DNA from: JACNKJ01 sp964440095
GTDB taxonomy: Bacteria > Krumholzibacteriota > Krumholzibacteriia > JACNKJ01
Assembly (NCBI GenBank): GCA_964440095.1
Contig: CAYTPZ010000001.1
Span: 248,001-312,000 of the forward strand
DNA: 64,000 bases
Direction of reading: 5' to 3'
A model generated the notes under the pieces. It ran no database searches. It had not been told where the DNA came from and was given only the letters and a program-made list of their open reading frames with translations. This document shows, piece by piece, positions 51,543 to 59,950 of this stretch; the stretch's first letter is position 1; every line of letters begins with the position of its first letter. The position numbers and the translations under genes are program-made.

Positions 51543-52806
51543 AGTCGGGCCTCCTAGCGTAGATGATTTCAAGTCGGGGATCCTTGCCGGGTTCATCCAG
51601 GAAAAAGGAGAAGCTGCGCGGACGCTCGTCGCGACCGTTCAGGGCCAGGACGATGCCGTGGTTTTCCCGGTCTCCCTGCATCCACTCCTGCACCCAAGTG
51701 GTCAGGGGAATGGTAACGATGTCCACAGGATCTCCGAACCCATCGAAGAGGTCGAGGGCCGAGGCCAGGCCATAGTTGTCGTCTTCGTTGTATTCGGGCG
51801 CTTCGCTGTCGAACTCCTCGTTGAGCGCGAGGGCCCGCAGGGTAAGTCCGCCCGAATCCCGATCCTGCACGCCTGCCCCCACAATGCTGGCGGAATCGGG
51901 GCAGAGATAGAGTCGCGCACGCATGACCATGAGATCATCGGAACGAAGGCTGTCGGGCAGGAAAACCGAAAGGTGTGTGAAACGAGCCACCCCGGTGGCC
52001 AGGCTGATTTCGCCTGCGCCCATGGGGTTGATACGGCTGAGGGCCTGACCATTCTTGGCGCAATGGACGGTTTCGATCTCATCCTCGTCGATGTAGTAGT
52101 TCACGGCCAGGCGGGCGGGAGCAGGAATAGTGTCCTGGGGCGCGCGGGAGTGCAGGCTGTAAAGGCGAAGCAGACCGCTGTCGTTGCTGATGGGCAATTG
52201 AAAAGCAAGGTTCAGGCTGTCACCGTTTGCGCTAGCCTCCAACCAATCCAGCACGAGCTCACGGGAAATGGGAATGGAGAACTGTGTGTTGATCGCGTCA
52301 TCCACGGCATAGGGACCTGCGCCGGTGGCATCCACGGGGGATAGCGCATCCAGCGAAGTGAGAACCTCTTCAGTGTCGGGCCATGTCTCGAAACTCATGA
52401 GATCCACGAGGATATTCCGAGCGAGATCGGGATTGTCCCCCTCGAGTTCCTCGGTGCTGCCCTCGGGTATCCATGTTGCTGGAGGAAGATCCACAATGAA
52501 GGTTGCGCCGGTGATGTAGGGTTCAAACTCTTCCGCAGCCGAAAGGTCGAAGCTCCAGATGGGTTCGGCCCTGAATCCGGAGTGCACACGATCATCCCCG
52601 CAATAGAGCATTTCGGGATCATAGAGCGGAAGCTCTTCTTCCCAATAGCGCACGGAGATGATGGGCATGATTCCCGGTTCATAGACCAGGAGTTCACCCG
52701 GCGGATCCAGATCGCTGGACTGGGGTCCCAAGGGCGTCGGTCCGGGCTCCAGGCAGGCGAGCAGCGGAAGTAGCAGTAGCCAGATCAGAGGGGAGATTCG
52801 TCTCAC
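51535..52806 (-). CDS. Lipoprotein with DNRLRE-like domain
   Basis: A 423-residue lipoprotein: GTG at 52806 starts 'RRISPLIWLLLLPLLAC' with Cys at about residue 18. The mature protein is beta-rich. The last 100 residues, 'VDIVTIPLTTWVQEWMQGDRENHGIVLALNGRDERPRSFSFFLDEPGKDPRLEIIY' (blocks VQEWMQG, HGIVL, DPRLEI), resemble the DNRLRE repeat of surface proteins. Function is unknown. It is read together with the following beta-barrel gene, which suggests a surface assembly, and is preceded by a 123-bp gap holding a probable promoter. Confidence 0.72.
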   Translation of the reverse strand: MRRISPLIWLLLLPLLACLEPGPTPLGPQSSDLDPPGELLVYEPGIMPIISVRYWEEELPLYDPEMLYCGDDRVHSGFRAEPIWSFDLSAAEEFEPYITGATFIVDLPPATWIPEGSTEELEGDNPDLARNILVDLMSFETWPDTEEVLTSLDALSPVDATGAGPYAVDDAINTQFSIPISRELVLDWLEASANGDSLNLAFQLPISNDSGLLRLYSLHSRAPQDTIPAPARLAVNYYIDEDEIETVHCAKNGQALSRINPMGAGEISLATGVARFTHLSVFLPDSLRSDDLMVMRARLYLCPDSASIVGAGVQDRDSGGLTLRALALNEEFDSEAPEYNEDDNYGLASALDLFDGFGDPVDIVTIPLTTWVQEWMQGDRENHGIVLALNGRDERPRSFSFFLDEPGKDPRLEIIYARRPDFE

Positions 52807-52929
52807 GTCATTCCCGATATCGGTGGAGGTTTCATACCCAGGCCGCGGGATTCTACGCAAAGGGCCCCGGCCCGTCAAGAAGACCCGCTGCATTGCTGCG
52901 GTCCTTCGAATTCTTGGGAAGTTTTGCGT

Positions 52930-54387
52930 CTAAAACCTTGTCAACAGGGTAAGTTCCACGCCGTCGAAGGCCGGTTCATAGCGGCAAACCCCTCCGATGC
53001 AGATATATCCGGCACGCCGGCCACCTGCGAAAAAGCGGATTTCGTGCATATCGCCGATCAGTCCAGCAATTTGAACCCCGGTCCAAGATTCACGGATTTC
53101 CTCTTCCCCTTGCAAGATCTGTTGTTCATCGGTCCAGTTCAGGTACTCCGCGATAAAGGAGAGAGACCAACCAATAGGCGCCATGATTTCAAGAACGAAG
53201 AGGTCATCGTCGAATTCGCCCACGAACCCGGAATCCTTGTGCTGGTGTTCCCACTCGAGCATGAACTCGAAGGATTTCATTGCCAGTCGAACATCCCCGG
53301 CAAAGGTGAGATAATTCTCGTCTACGAGAGTGCCCAAAGGTGATCCGGTTTTCTGCTCCTGGTAGTCGACAATACCATGGGCGGACAAAAGAAAGTCTCC
53401 GGAAAAGTACTGATCCCATTCCACATAGGACTCGGCATAATCGGCTTCGCCGGATTCGCCATCCAGCGATTCGGATAATGCATGGGATACTAGGAAGGAA
53501 CCCAGCGGCGTGTTGGCAGAAAGATCGAGTAGGTAGCCCTTCTCGTCGTCCATGTTCAACTGATGGGGATGGCGATTGAGCAAGGTCGCACGCTGATCGT
53601 GGATCTGCACGGGTGCTTGGTTCGTGGCCGCGAAGTTTTCGTAGTGTTTATAACCGCCGAAAACACTGAAGGGGCCGAGGAGTAAGGACCCTTCCAGAAC
53701 CTGCCCTTTTCCCTCAACGTCATCACCGAAGCGAAAACCACCTTCATAGTCCAGCTGCAGCAGGTTATTGGCCCAGCCACCGCGGAAAGTTTGGAGGCCC
53801 AGGTGTGCTGCGGCACCCGGCGTATCGTGATTCACGGTGCTGCTGCCCAAAGTCAGGTTACCGAGACTGCGCTCGAGATTCAGGCCGGAAATGCTTCCCG
53901 AATGCCGGCGCCCGAAGTGTTCCATGGGGCCGGTGTCGATCAAGCCACGCAGGGCCGTGATACTCCAATCGCCCGGTGCCCAGGAGTAGAGGACGCCGTC
54001 CAGATTGCTGTCCAGGCGAAGGTCGCGATTCTCATAGCTTCTCAGGGCTAATCCACGGCCGAATAGCTGGGTAAAGGTACCCACGCGCAGACTCTGATTC
54101 CCCCACTCCAACTCAGCATAGCGATGGGTAAGTTTTTCGAAGCCCGTGAGCTCCGGATCGGAAACGCTGGGGTCCGGCTTGGGAAAGGCCGACCACTGTA
54201 GCCCAATCTGAAATGGTCCGCCGTAGAAATCGAGATCGAACCATTCTTCGATGATCTCACGATCGCGCTCGGAATCTCGACTGACCTCAATGTGATTATT
54301 ACCCTGGAAGTAAATTTCCTCACTCACACCGGGTACAGCGATGAGCAATCCCAGCGCGACAATCAGCCCCGCCCTTTTACTCATCAT
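52930..54387 (-). CDS. DUF6029-like outer-membrane protein
   Basis: A 485-residue protein with a signal peptide ('RAGLIVALGLLIAVPGVSE') and a barrel-like sequence ('LSFIAEYLNWTDEQ', 'EIRFFAGGRRAGYICIGGVCRYEPAFDGVELTLLTRF'; key end block C-I-G-G-V-C-R-Y-E-P-A-F-x-G). The end pattern matches the DUF6029 family of Bacteroidota-type bacteria. Two Cys near the C-terminus could form a disulfide. ATG at 54387 or 54384 overlaps the end of the TlpA gene, so translation is coupled. It is part of the Omp28/TlpA cluster; function unknown. Confidence 0.78.
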   Translation of the reverse strand: MMSKRAGLIVALGLLIAVPGVSEEIYFQGNNHIEVSRDSERDREIIEEWFDLDFYGGPFQIGLQWSAFPKPDPSVSDPELTGFEKLTHRYAELEWGNQSLRVGTFTQLFGRGLALRSYENRDLRLDSNLDGVLYSWAPGDWSITALRGLIDTGPMEHFGRRHSGSISGLNLERSLGNLTLGSSTVNHDTPGAAAHLGLQTFRGGWANNLLQLDYEGGFRFGDDVEGKGQVLEGSLLLGPFSVFGGYKHYENFAATNQAPVQIHDQRATLLNRHPHQLNMDDEKGYLLDLSANTPLGSFLVSHALSESLDGESGEADYAESYVEWDQYFSGDFLLSAHGIVDYQEQKTGSPLGTLVDENYLTFAGDVRLAMKSFEFMLEWEHQHKDSGFVGEFDDDLFVLEIMAPIGWSLSFIAEYLNWTDEQQILQGEEEIRESWTGVQIAGLIGDMHEIRFFAGGRRAGYICIGGVCRYEPAFDGVELTLLTRF

Positions 54388-54901
54388 CCTCCTCCAGAAC
54401 AATATCAGGATTGTCAGCCAGAATGAGCTTTGACCAAGTTTTGGGATCCTTCTCCTTGAATCCCATACTTGAGGACAGAATGGTTCCATCGGTACCGATG
54501 AGCACATTGAAGGGAACACCGCGTCCACCCAGCTTGCGCAGGGCTTCCTGATTGGAGTCGGTGTAGACAGGGAACTCGAATCCGTGACGATGCACGAAGG
54601 GCTTGATCTGCTTTTGAGTGCGGGGGTCATCAATGGAAACCGTGATGAGCTTCAGCCCCGATTTCTCGGCCCACTCTTTCTGAAACTCTTCCACCTTGGG
54701 GAGCTCGGCCAGGCAGGGTTTGCACCATGTGGCCCAGAAGTTCAGTAACACAGGCCCTTTTCCCAGGAACTCACTCACGTGATGCTTCTTGCCTTCCAGG
54801 TCGGTGATCGAGATCCTCGGCAACTGCTTGCCCTCGGCCAATGAACTCAGAGGAAGTGCGAGGATAAGAAGCAGCGGCATCAGGATTCGCAGCACGCGCA
54901 T
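54377..54901 (-). CDS. TlpA-family periplasmic thioredoxin
   Basis: A 174-residue exported thioredoxin-fold protein. The signal peptide is 'VLRILMPLLLILALPLSSLAEG'. The active site is 'LLNFWATWCKPCLAELPKVEEF' (W-C-K-P-C), with the cis-Pro region 'GGRGVPFNVLIGTDGTI'. The acidic tail ends 'EEDDE'. TlpA/ResA-type proteins reduce or shuffle thiols outside the inner membrane. Its partners may be the CxxC Omp28-like lipoprotein upstream and the Cys-containing DUF6029 barrel downstream, which overlaps its end by 11 bases. Confidence 0.93.
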   Translation of the reverse strand: MRVLRILMPLLLILALPLSSLAEGKQLPRISITDLEGKKHHVSEFLGKGPVLLNFWATWCKPCLAELPKVEEFQKEWAEKSGLKLITVSIDDPRTQKQIKPFVHRHGFEFPVYTDSNQEALRKLGGRGVPFNVLIGTDGTILSSSMGFKEKDPKTWSKLILADNPDIVLEEDDE

Positions 54902-54974
54902 GAGGATTCCTTTCCTGTTGACATCATGAAGCTCCCGGCGGATCTGCCGCCGGGAGCCATGGAATTCGATTCGC

Positions 54975-56300
54975 TTACTTGGCCAAAACCATTCGGCCCG
55001 CAGCCGTTTCGCCGTTCATCTGAACCTTGTAGAGGTAGACGCCGCTCGAGAGCTCCTCGCCGCCGAACGCCACCTGATTCACACCCTCGCTGATCAAGAG
55101 GGTTTCGCGATGGAGCAAGCGGCCGCGCACGTCCAGCACGCTCAACTCGCCCGTTCCCGACTGACCCGCCGTGAAACGAATATTGGTCTTGGGATTGAAT
55201 GGATTGGGATAATTCCCTTCCACACGAAGGGCAAAAGCAGCGGGATGATCCACGCCGGTGGGATCATCCAGTACGGTGCAGATGCGCTCGAGCAAGGTGG
55301 CCAAGCTGCCCCGATCATCTTCGACGCCTTCGATGTCGAAGCCCAGGTTCACCAGGCGACCGTTGTCCGTGCGAATAAGGCCGGCCGGATTACCATTGGG
55401 ATAGCGGAAGGCCACAGAGCCGACGCCCGTACCCAATGCGAGTTCGTCGCACTCGACCTGGGTGAGATCGAGCTGAAGATCGAGATTGTCGCCGAGGTAG
55501 CTACCGGGCTCGCCACTGAGCAGCGGACCGGAAGGACCGTGGTCCGCAGTCCATTCGCAGCCCGTGGTGGCTTCGTACCAGTTGCAGCTGTCCACGGAAT
55601 ACCAGGCGCTGCCGGGGTCGCAGAGATCGGAGGCGGCGTTCTGACCTGAGATAAGAAGCTTGCCGCCGGCACTCAGGAAATCGCCAATGACTGCCTGATC
55701 GCCAGCATCGAAGCTGGGGCCATGGGTTCCCGTGAACCAGAAGGTCTTGGGGAAGGCCTGGAGATCGGCCAGGGTCGGCGCTTCGGCAGCGCGGGGCCAG
55801 ATGCCCGGAATCGTGGGCGCCATGTGCGTCTCGAGGAGAGTGCGCAGGGCTGTACCGTCGTAGGTGTCCTCGATGACCAGGACATCGCAATCGTTGTGAA
55901 TGGCCGCGAATACCCAATCACCCGTGACCCCAGGATCATTTCCACTGGTGATGGTCACGTGGTCGTAGCCCGAGCCAACGATGGTGTTCACCTGGATGTC
56001 CACTAAAATCTCGGCACTACCGCCGGGACCGAGGACCACTTCCACGTCGTGCAGGAAGGGCGGGTAGCAGATTTCACCTTCACAGAAGGAAGACTGCCAA
56101 TCGGCAGGCAGAAATTCATCTTTGTGAAGCGTAAAGGTGTCCAGGTCGTCACCCGTATTGGTGAGCCAACAGTGCAGAGAAACCAGTTCGAACTGGCCTG
56201 CAGTGCCAACCTGATGAATGGGTTCGAAAGTGAAACCTGCAGCGGCGAAAGCCGGCAGAGCGGCTGCCAGCATGACGATGATGATCAGCAAATGACGCAT
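54975..56300 (-). CDS. Secreted protein with ThuA-like domain and sorting tail
   Basis: A 441-residue secreted protein: signal peptide ('HLLIIIVMLAAALPAFA'), an Ig/NEW3-like N-terminal domain with several Cys ('LHCWLTNTGDDLDTFTLHKDEFLP', 'CEGEICYPPF'), then a flavodoxin/glutaminase-like domain about residues 140-340 ('VLVIEDTYDGTALRTLLETH', 'GDFLSAGGKLLISGQNA'), and a C-terminal sorting/FlgD-like domain starting 'GNYPNPFNPKTNIRFTAGQ' and ending 'GVYLYKVQMNGETAAGRMVLAK'. It is probably surface-bound. The ATG lies one base after the Omp28-like gene stop with GGAGG eight bases upstream, so the two are one transcript. Confidence 0.8.
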   Translation of the reverse strand: MRHLLIIIVMLAAALPAFAAAGFTFEPIHQVGTAGQFELVSLHCWLTNTGDDLDTFTLHKDEFLPADWQSSFCEGEICYPPFLHDVEVVLGPGGSAEILVDIQVNTIVGSGYDHVTITSGNDPGVTGDWVFAAIHNDCDVLVIEDTYDGTALRTLLETHMAPTIPGIWPRAAEAPTLADLQAFPKTFWFTGTHGPSFDAGDQAVIGDFLSAGGKLLISGQNAASDLCDPGSAWYSVDSCNWYEATTGCEWTADHGPSGPLLSGEPGSYLGDNLDLQLDLTQVECDELALGTGVGSVAFRYPNGNPAGLIRTDNGRLVNLGFDIEGVEDDRGSLATLLERICTVLDDPTGVDHPAAFALRVEGNYPNPFNPKTNIRFTAGQSGTGELSVLDVRGRLLHRETLLISEGVNQVAFGGEELSSGVYLYKVQMNGETAAGRMVLAK

Positions 56301-56301
56301 T

Positions 56302-57600
56302 TCACGGTCCTCCGTGGGTTTCATAGGCAGTGTCGAGAACTTCGCGACTGCCCTCTGCTTGCACAAAAACAAAAGCGAAGAGATTGTCTGCGTTCACCTG
56401 CCCGAGATCAGGGGTGAACACGGTACTAAAGTTAAAGAGTTCTCCGGCGTTTACCGAGAAAGCCTCGCCAATGGAGGGAGGTGGATCGCCGTCGTAATTG
56501 GTGTCGATTTCCCCATCCACACCATTCATGTGTCGAACCACATTCTGGAAGTGCGTCTGTTCGTTGCCGCCGTCTTCCTCGAGCTCGGTTTCACTCTCGG
56601 CCAGGCCGTAGTAGATGCGCCAGGGTCCCGCTCCGATATCGCTGAGAGCCTTGCCGTCTACGGTCACCGTATAGTCCCCACCCGCTACCGCCTTGGTGAC
56701 CCGCAGGGCCAGCTTGGGAGTCATGGCAAGACGGGCTTCACAGTCGTCCAGGATGATCTGACTATCCTGGGGATCGGAGACCGCGCTGCCATCCACGAAT
56801 ATGGTGGGAAGGTTCAGGAAACTGGTGCCGCCGTAATACAACCATCGCTCCAGATTGACCTCGATGTTGTACTGGTAGAAGGGATCGAACTGAGCCGGCC
56901 AGAAGAGGTGGAACGAAAGTGGCAGGATCTCCCCGGAAGCCTGACTCTTGGCAAGCCAGAGCGCTGCCTCGGCCTCGGGGCAACCCAGGCAGGCCGTGTT
57001 AGAATAGTCTTCACCAAGCACCACGCGTGTGTTGCGAACGCCTTCGAAGTGAGCGAAGGCGTCGCCGCCGACTTCCAGATTCACGATGATGCTGGACGGA
57101 TCGTAATCGAACCCTTCGTGCTGGACGGAGATCTCGAGATCCCGACCCGCTGGAAGGGTTAGCACGGCCGGCGTTTCCACACCCTGTGAGGATCCATCCA
57201 CCCAGATTTCTGCACCAGGGAGAGGGCTATTCCACAGGTCTACCGAAGTAACGGTTAGATTTCCGGTTAGACTACTGCCCTCAAACACCACAGTTTGTTC
57301 GGTGCCGGGCTCGAGAATTAGATCCACGCTGCTGGGCAAGAAGACCCATCCGCTGAGATCAGCGATCTCGAGGCGGTGGGATATCCAGGGATCCAATTCC
57401 AGCGTGATCGGAGGAGCGAGGTCCAATATTTCCCCGTTCAGGAGAATGACCGCCTGGGCCAGGACTTCGCCCTGATCGTCACGCACATCGATAGTCAACA
57501 GTGCCGTATCCAGATCCTGCTGTCCGCAGAAACTGATCTGCAGCAGGAACAGATACGGAAGCACGGTCAGCCAGCGGTTGACTCGCAAAACTTCCTCCAT
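56302..57600 (-). CDS. Omp28-like lipoprotein with CxxC thioredoxin-type domain
   Basis: A 432-residue exported protein. The N-terminal hydrophobic segment ends 'LLQISFC', a loose lipobox with Cys25. Residues about 110-180 hold a PEGA-like or carboxypeptidase-regulatory segment ('PLPGAEIWVDGSSQGVETPAVLTLPAGRDL'). Residues about 190-310 match the Omp28 domain: 'VVLGEDYSNTACLGCPEAEAA' (Cys204-x-x-Cys207) and 'NLPTIFVDGS' (cis-Pro). The final domain is beta-rich. The CxxC suggests disulfide exchange outside the cell. ATG 57600 is kept, though TTG at 57588 sits better behind GGAGG. First gene of the envelope redox cluster. Confidence 0.82.
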   Translation of the reverse strand: MEEVLRVNRWLTVLPYLFLLQISFCGQQDLDTALLTIDVRDDQGEVLAQAVILLNGEILDLAPPITLELDPWISHRLEIADLSGWVFLPSSVDLILEPGTEQTVVFEGSSLTGNLTVTSVDLWNSPLPGAEIWVDGSSQGVETPAVLTLPAGRDLEISVQHEGFDYDPSSIIVNLEVGGDAFAHFEGVRNTRVVLGEDYSNTACLGCPEAEAALWLAKSQASGEILPLSFHLFWPAQFDPFYQYNIEVNLERWLYYGGTSFLNLPTIFVDGSAVSDPQDSQIILDDCEARLAMTPKLALRVTKAVAGGDYTVTVDGKALSDIGAGPWRIYYGLAESETELEEDGGNEQTHFQNVVRHMNGVDGEIDTNYDGDPPPSIGEAFSVNAGELFNFSTVFTPDLGQVNADNLFAFVFVQAEGSREVLDTAYETHGGP

Positions 57601-57689
57601 GAAGGGTGCCCGAGTGCTGTGAGATAGCGCTATCGCCCTTAAAGATAACAGATTTAGGGCCTTCCCACAATTGAGAAAAAATCGGGGAT

Positions 57690-59162
57690 CTAGAGCTGAT
57701 CTGAGCTCATGGAGGTGAATCGTTTTCGAAAATGGAGAGCCAATTCCAAGGCCTCCAGGAGCATGCCTCGGGAGACCGTGGGCCGATCCTCAAGAGCCGC
57801 CAAACTGGCCGCCAGGGCTCTAACCTTGGCCCTGAGGCGGAAACTGGCCCCGGATCCCGATAACTGGCCATCCAGCCAAGCGGCCAGCTGACCGTTCAGG
57901 CTCGGAGCTTCACGCGTTAATCTGTCATGGGCTTCCCTGACTCTCTCCCAAACGGGCGATCCCGGCTGAGTCTGACCCCGCAGCCCATCCCAGGCGGGAA
58001 CCTCGAGGATCATGTCGATTCGATCCAGAACAGGTCCCGAAAGCCGGCCCAGATAGCGCCGGATCTGAGGCGGCGCGCAGCGGCAGTGCTCCCGACCTCT
58101 CAGAAGCTGTCCGCAAGGGCAGGGATTCATGGCCGCCACCAGTTGAAAGCGCGCTGGCCAGCGTATGCGCCCCGCCCCTCGACTGAGGGTATAGGAGCCT
58201 TCCTCCATGGGCTGACGCAATGATTCGAGCACCGCCCGATTGAATTCAGGCACTTCATCCAGAAAGAGCAGACCCCGATGCGCGAGCGCCAGTTCACCGG
58301 GCCTTCCACCGCGCCCCAGTGTGCCCAGCAGCCCCGGCACGCTGAGACTGTGATGCGGCGCGCGAAAAGGCCGCAGGCCATCCTGGCGAAGAGGTAGTCC
58401 AGCAAGGGATCGCAGGGCCAGAACCTCGCTTTCCTCCTCGGCGGAAAGGGGCGGTAGAATTTCCCTGAGCGCCCGTGCCATGTGTGTTTTCCCTCCACCG
58501 GGAGCCCCCACCAGCAACAGATGATGCCCCCCCGCAGCCGCCACCTCCAGGGCATGCCTGAGGTGTTCCTGTCCTTCCAGAGCGTTCAACAGGGGCGTCT
58601 CTCGAGTCGAACTCCTCTTCGCCTGAGTTTTTCTCGGGGCCCCCGCTTGAATCTTTCCCTCGGTCCAATTGATCACCTGTGACAGATTGCTCAGCACGCC
58701 TTTGCGGATGCCGTCCAATTGTTCCAGTTCCAGGGCGTTGCCCGGTGGGAACAGAACTCCCTCAGCCCCGGCTTTCCGTGCGGCCCGGCCCAGTACCAAA
58801 GCTCCCCGCACGGGTAAGAGCCGGCCATCCAAAGCCAGTTCTCCCAGGACCCACCAATTCCGGCCTCGCTTCACCGATATTTGACGTGACACCTCAAGGA
58901 TTCCCAGGGCAATGGCCAGATCAAAGGCGGCGCTCTCCTTGGGTTCCTCGGCCGGTGCTAGATTCACCGTTACCCTGCCCGCGGGGGTGCTGAATCCACA
59001 TTCACGCAGTGCTCCCAGTACCCGATCCCGACTTTCCCGCGTGGCGGCACCCGCCAAGCCCACCATGCCGATTCCGGGTAGGCCGCGAGACATTTGAACC
59101 TCCACCGTCACCGGCAAAGCGTCCAAACCTCTAAGACTTCCGCCTTTCCAAACTGCGTGCAT
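57690..59162 (-). CDS. comM: YifB/ComM-family AAA+ ATPase
   Basis: A 490-residue Mg-chelatase-like AAA+ protein. It has an N-terminal Lon-protease-S5-like fold ('VEVQMSRGLPGIGMVGLAGAATRESRDRVLGALR', blocks GLPGxxxVGL and RVRAA-like), Walker A 'VGAPGGGKTHMARAL', Walker B 'HRGLLFLDEVPEFNRAVLESLRQP' (L-F-L-D-E), and 'MNPCPCG'. The C-terminal helical domain ends near 'LEALELALHFRKRF'. ComM homologues drive branch migration during natural transformation and recombination. ATG at 59162 has GAGGAGG five bases upstream. Confidence 0.95.
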   Translation of the reverse strand: MHAVWKGGSLRGLDALPVTVEVQMSRGLPGIGMVGLAGAATRESRDRVLGALRECGFSTPAGRVTVNLAPAEEPKESAAFDLAIALGILEVSRQISVKRGRNWWVLGELALDGRLLPVRGALVLGRAARKAGAEGVLFPPGNALELEQLDGIRKGVLSNLSQVINWTEGKIQAGAPRKTQAKRSSTRETPLLNALEGQEHLRHALEVAAAGGHHLLLVGAPGGGKTHMARALREILPPLSAEEESEVLALRSLAGLPLRQDGLRPFRAPHHSLSVPGLLGTLGRGGRPGELALAHRGLLFLDEVPEFNRAVLESLRQPMEEGSYTLSRGAGRIRWPARFQLVAAMNPCPCGQLLRGREHCRCAPPQIRRYLGRLSGPVLDRIDMILEVPAWDGLRGQTQPGSPVWERVREAHDRLTREAPSLNGQLAAWLDGQLSGSGASFRLRAKVRALAASLAALEDRPTVSRGMLLEALELALHFRKRFTSMSSDQL

Positions 59163-59293
59163 GGAAACCTCCTCGGCGAATAATCAGCAAGGAGAAGGCC
59201 CAGCCCGGAACCCGGGCCCCGCCGAAGTCCCAGCGAGAAGGCGTCCACGGAATTAACAGTTTTTATTCTTCCCGACAATCGCGTCGTTTTGAG

Positions 59294-59321
59294 TTGACTT
59301 CGGAGACTGCTTTCCTAGAAT
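59294..59321 (+). promoter_or_regulatory. Sigma-70-type promoter for the small CxxC protein
   Basis: TTGACT (59294-59299) and TAGAAT (59316-59321) are 16 bp apart and lie 46 bp before the start of the small acidic CxxC protein. Confidence 0.6.
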
Positions 59322-59367
59322 TTTTACATCCGACGCAATCTGCACCCCAGAACGGTGAAAAGGGATC

Positions 59368-59580
59368 ATGGCCGAGACGAAGAAGAAGCTAGTTGTATGC
59401 GATGAATGCGGTGGGACAGGTATGCTCGAGGACGACGAATGTCAGTTCTGTTTGGGCGAGGGAAAGATCGAGGTCAACGAGGATGAGACCTGGGATCCCT
59501 CCGAGTCCGGCGACTTCGACGATGATGACGATGATGAACTCGACGACATGATCGACGACATCGATGAAGCGAGCCCCTGA
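59368..59580 (+). CDS. Small acidic protein with DnaJ-like CxxC zinc ribbon
   Basis: A 70-residue protein. The first half has two CxxC pairs, 'CDECGGTG' (residues 11-18) and 'CQFCLGEGK', the CxxCxGxG pattern of one DnaJ/HSP40 zinc-finger module. The second half is very acidic (a run of Asp and Glu, net charge strongly negative). It has no J domain, signal or membrane helix. The promoter and ribosome site support it as a real gene. It may be a metal-binding or chaperone-accessory protein; function unknown. It converges on yraN with one base between stops. Confidence 0.75.
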   Translation: MAETKKKLVVCDECGGTGMLEDDECQFCLGEGKIEVNEDETWDPSESGDFDDDDDDELDDMIDDIDEASP

Positions 59581-59581
59581 G

Positions 59582-59950
59582 CTAGATACCGCGATAGTGC
59601 TCGAGGCTCAGCCCCAAACCGTCAGCGCGCCAGTCCAGGGCTAATAGGTCCAGACGAAAATCACCTCTCCATGATTTTTCATGCAGGACCCTGCGCAGTG
59701 CTTCGCGCATGGCCTTCCGCTTTCGCGGGCCAAGGCTTTCCGCGGCGCGTCCGCAATTTTCTCCCCGACGCATGCGCACTTCCACGCAAACCAAACAGGC
59801 GCCGTCGCGCGCGAGGATGTCCACTTCATGCCGGGCCACACGATAGTTTCTTTCGAGGATGATCATGCCCGCCATTTCCAGATAGGCGGCGGCTAGTGAC
59901 TCAGCGTGATCGCCGAGCCACTTCTTCGGAGCCGGCGAGAATTCGCCCAA
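59582..59950 (-). CDS. yraN: UPF0102/YraN-family nuclease-like protein
   Basis: A 122-residue restriction-endonuclease-like protein. It has 'GDHAESLAAAYLEMAGM' (E-x-x-A-x-x-x-L-x-x-x-G), 'ILERNYRVARHEVDILARDGACLVCVEVRMRR' (blocks R-N-x-R, E-V/I-D-I-L-A-R-D, V-x-V-E-V-R). TTG at 59950 has AAGGAG five bases upstream and overlaps the rnhB end by 50 bases. yraN commonly follows rnhB in many phyla. Biochemical role is unproven in the family, although a nuclease fold is recognised. Confidence 0.9.
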   Translation of the reverse strand: MGEFSPAPKKWLGDHAESLAAAYLEMAGMIILERNYRVARHEVDILARDGACLVCVEVRMRRGENCGRAAESLGPRKRKAMREALRRVLHEKSWRGDFRLDLLALDWRADGLGLSLEHYRGI

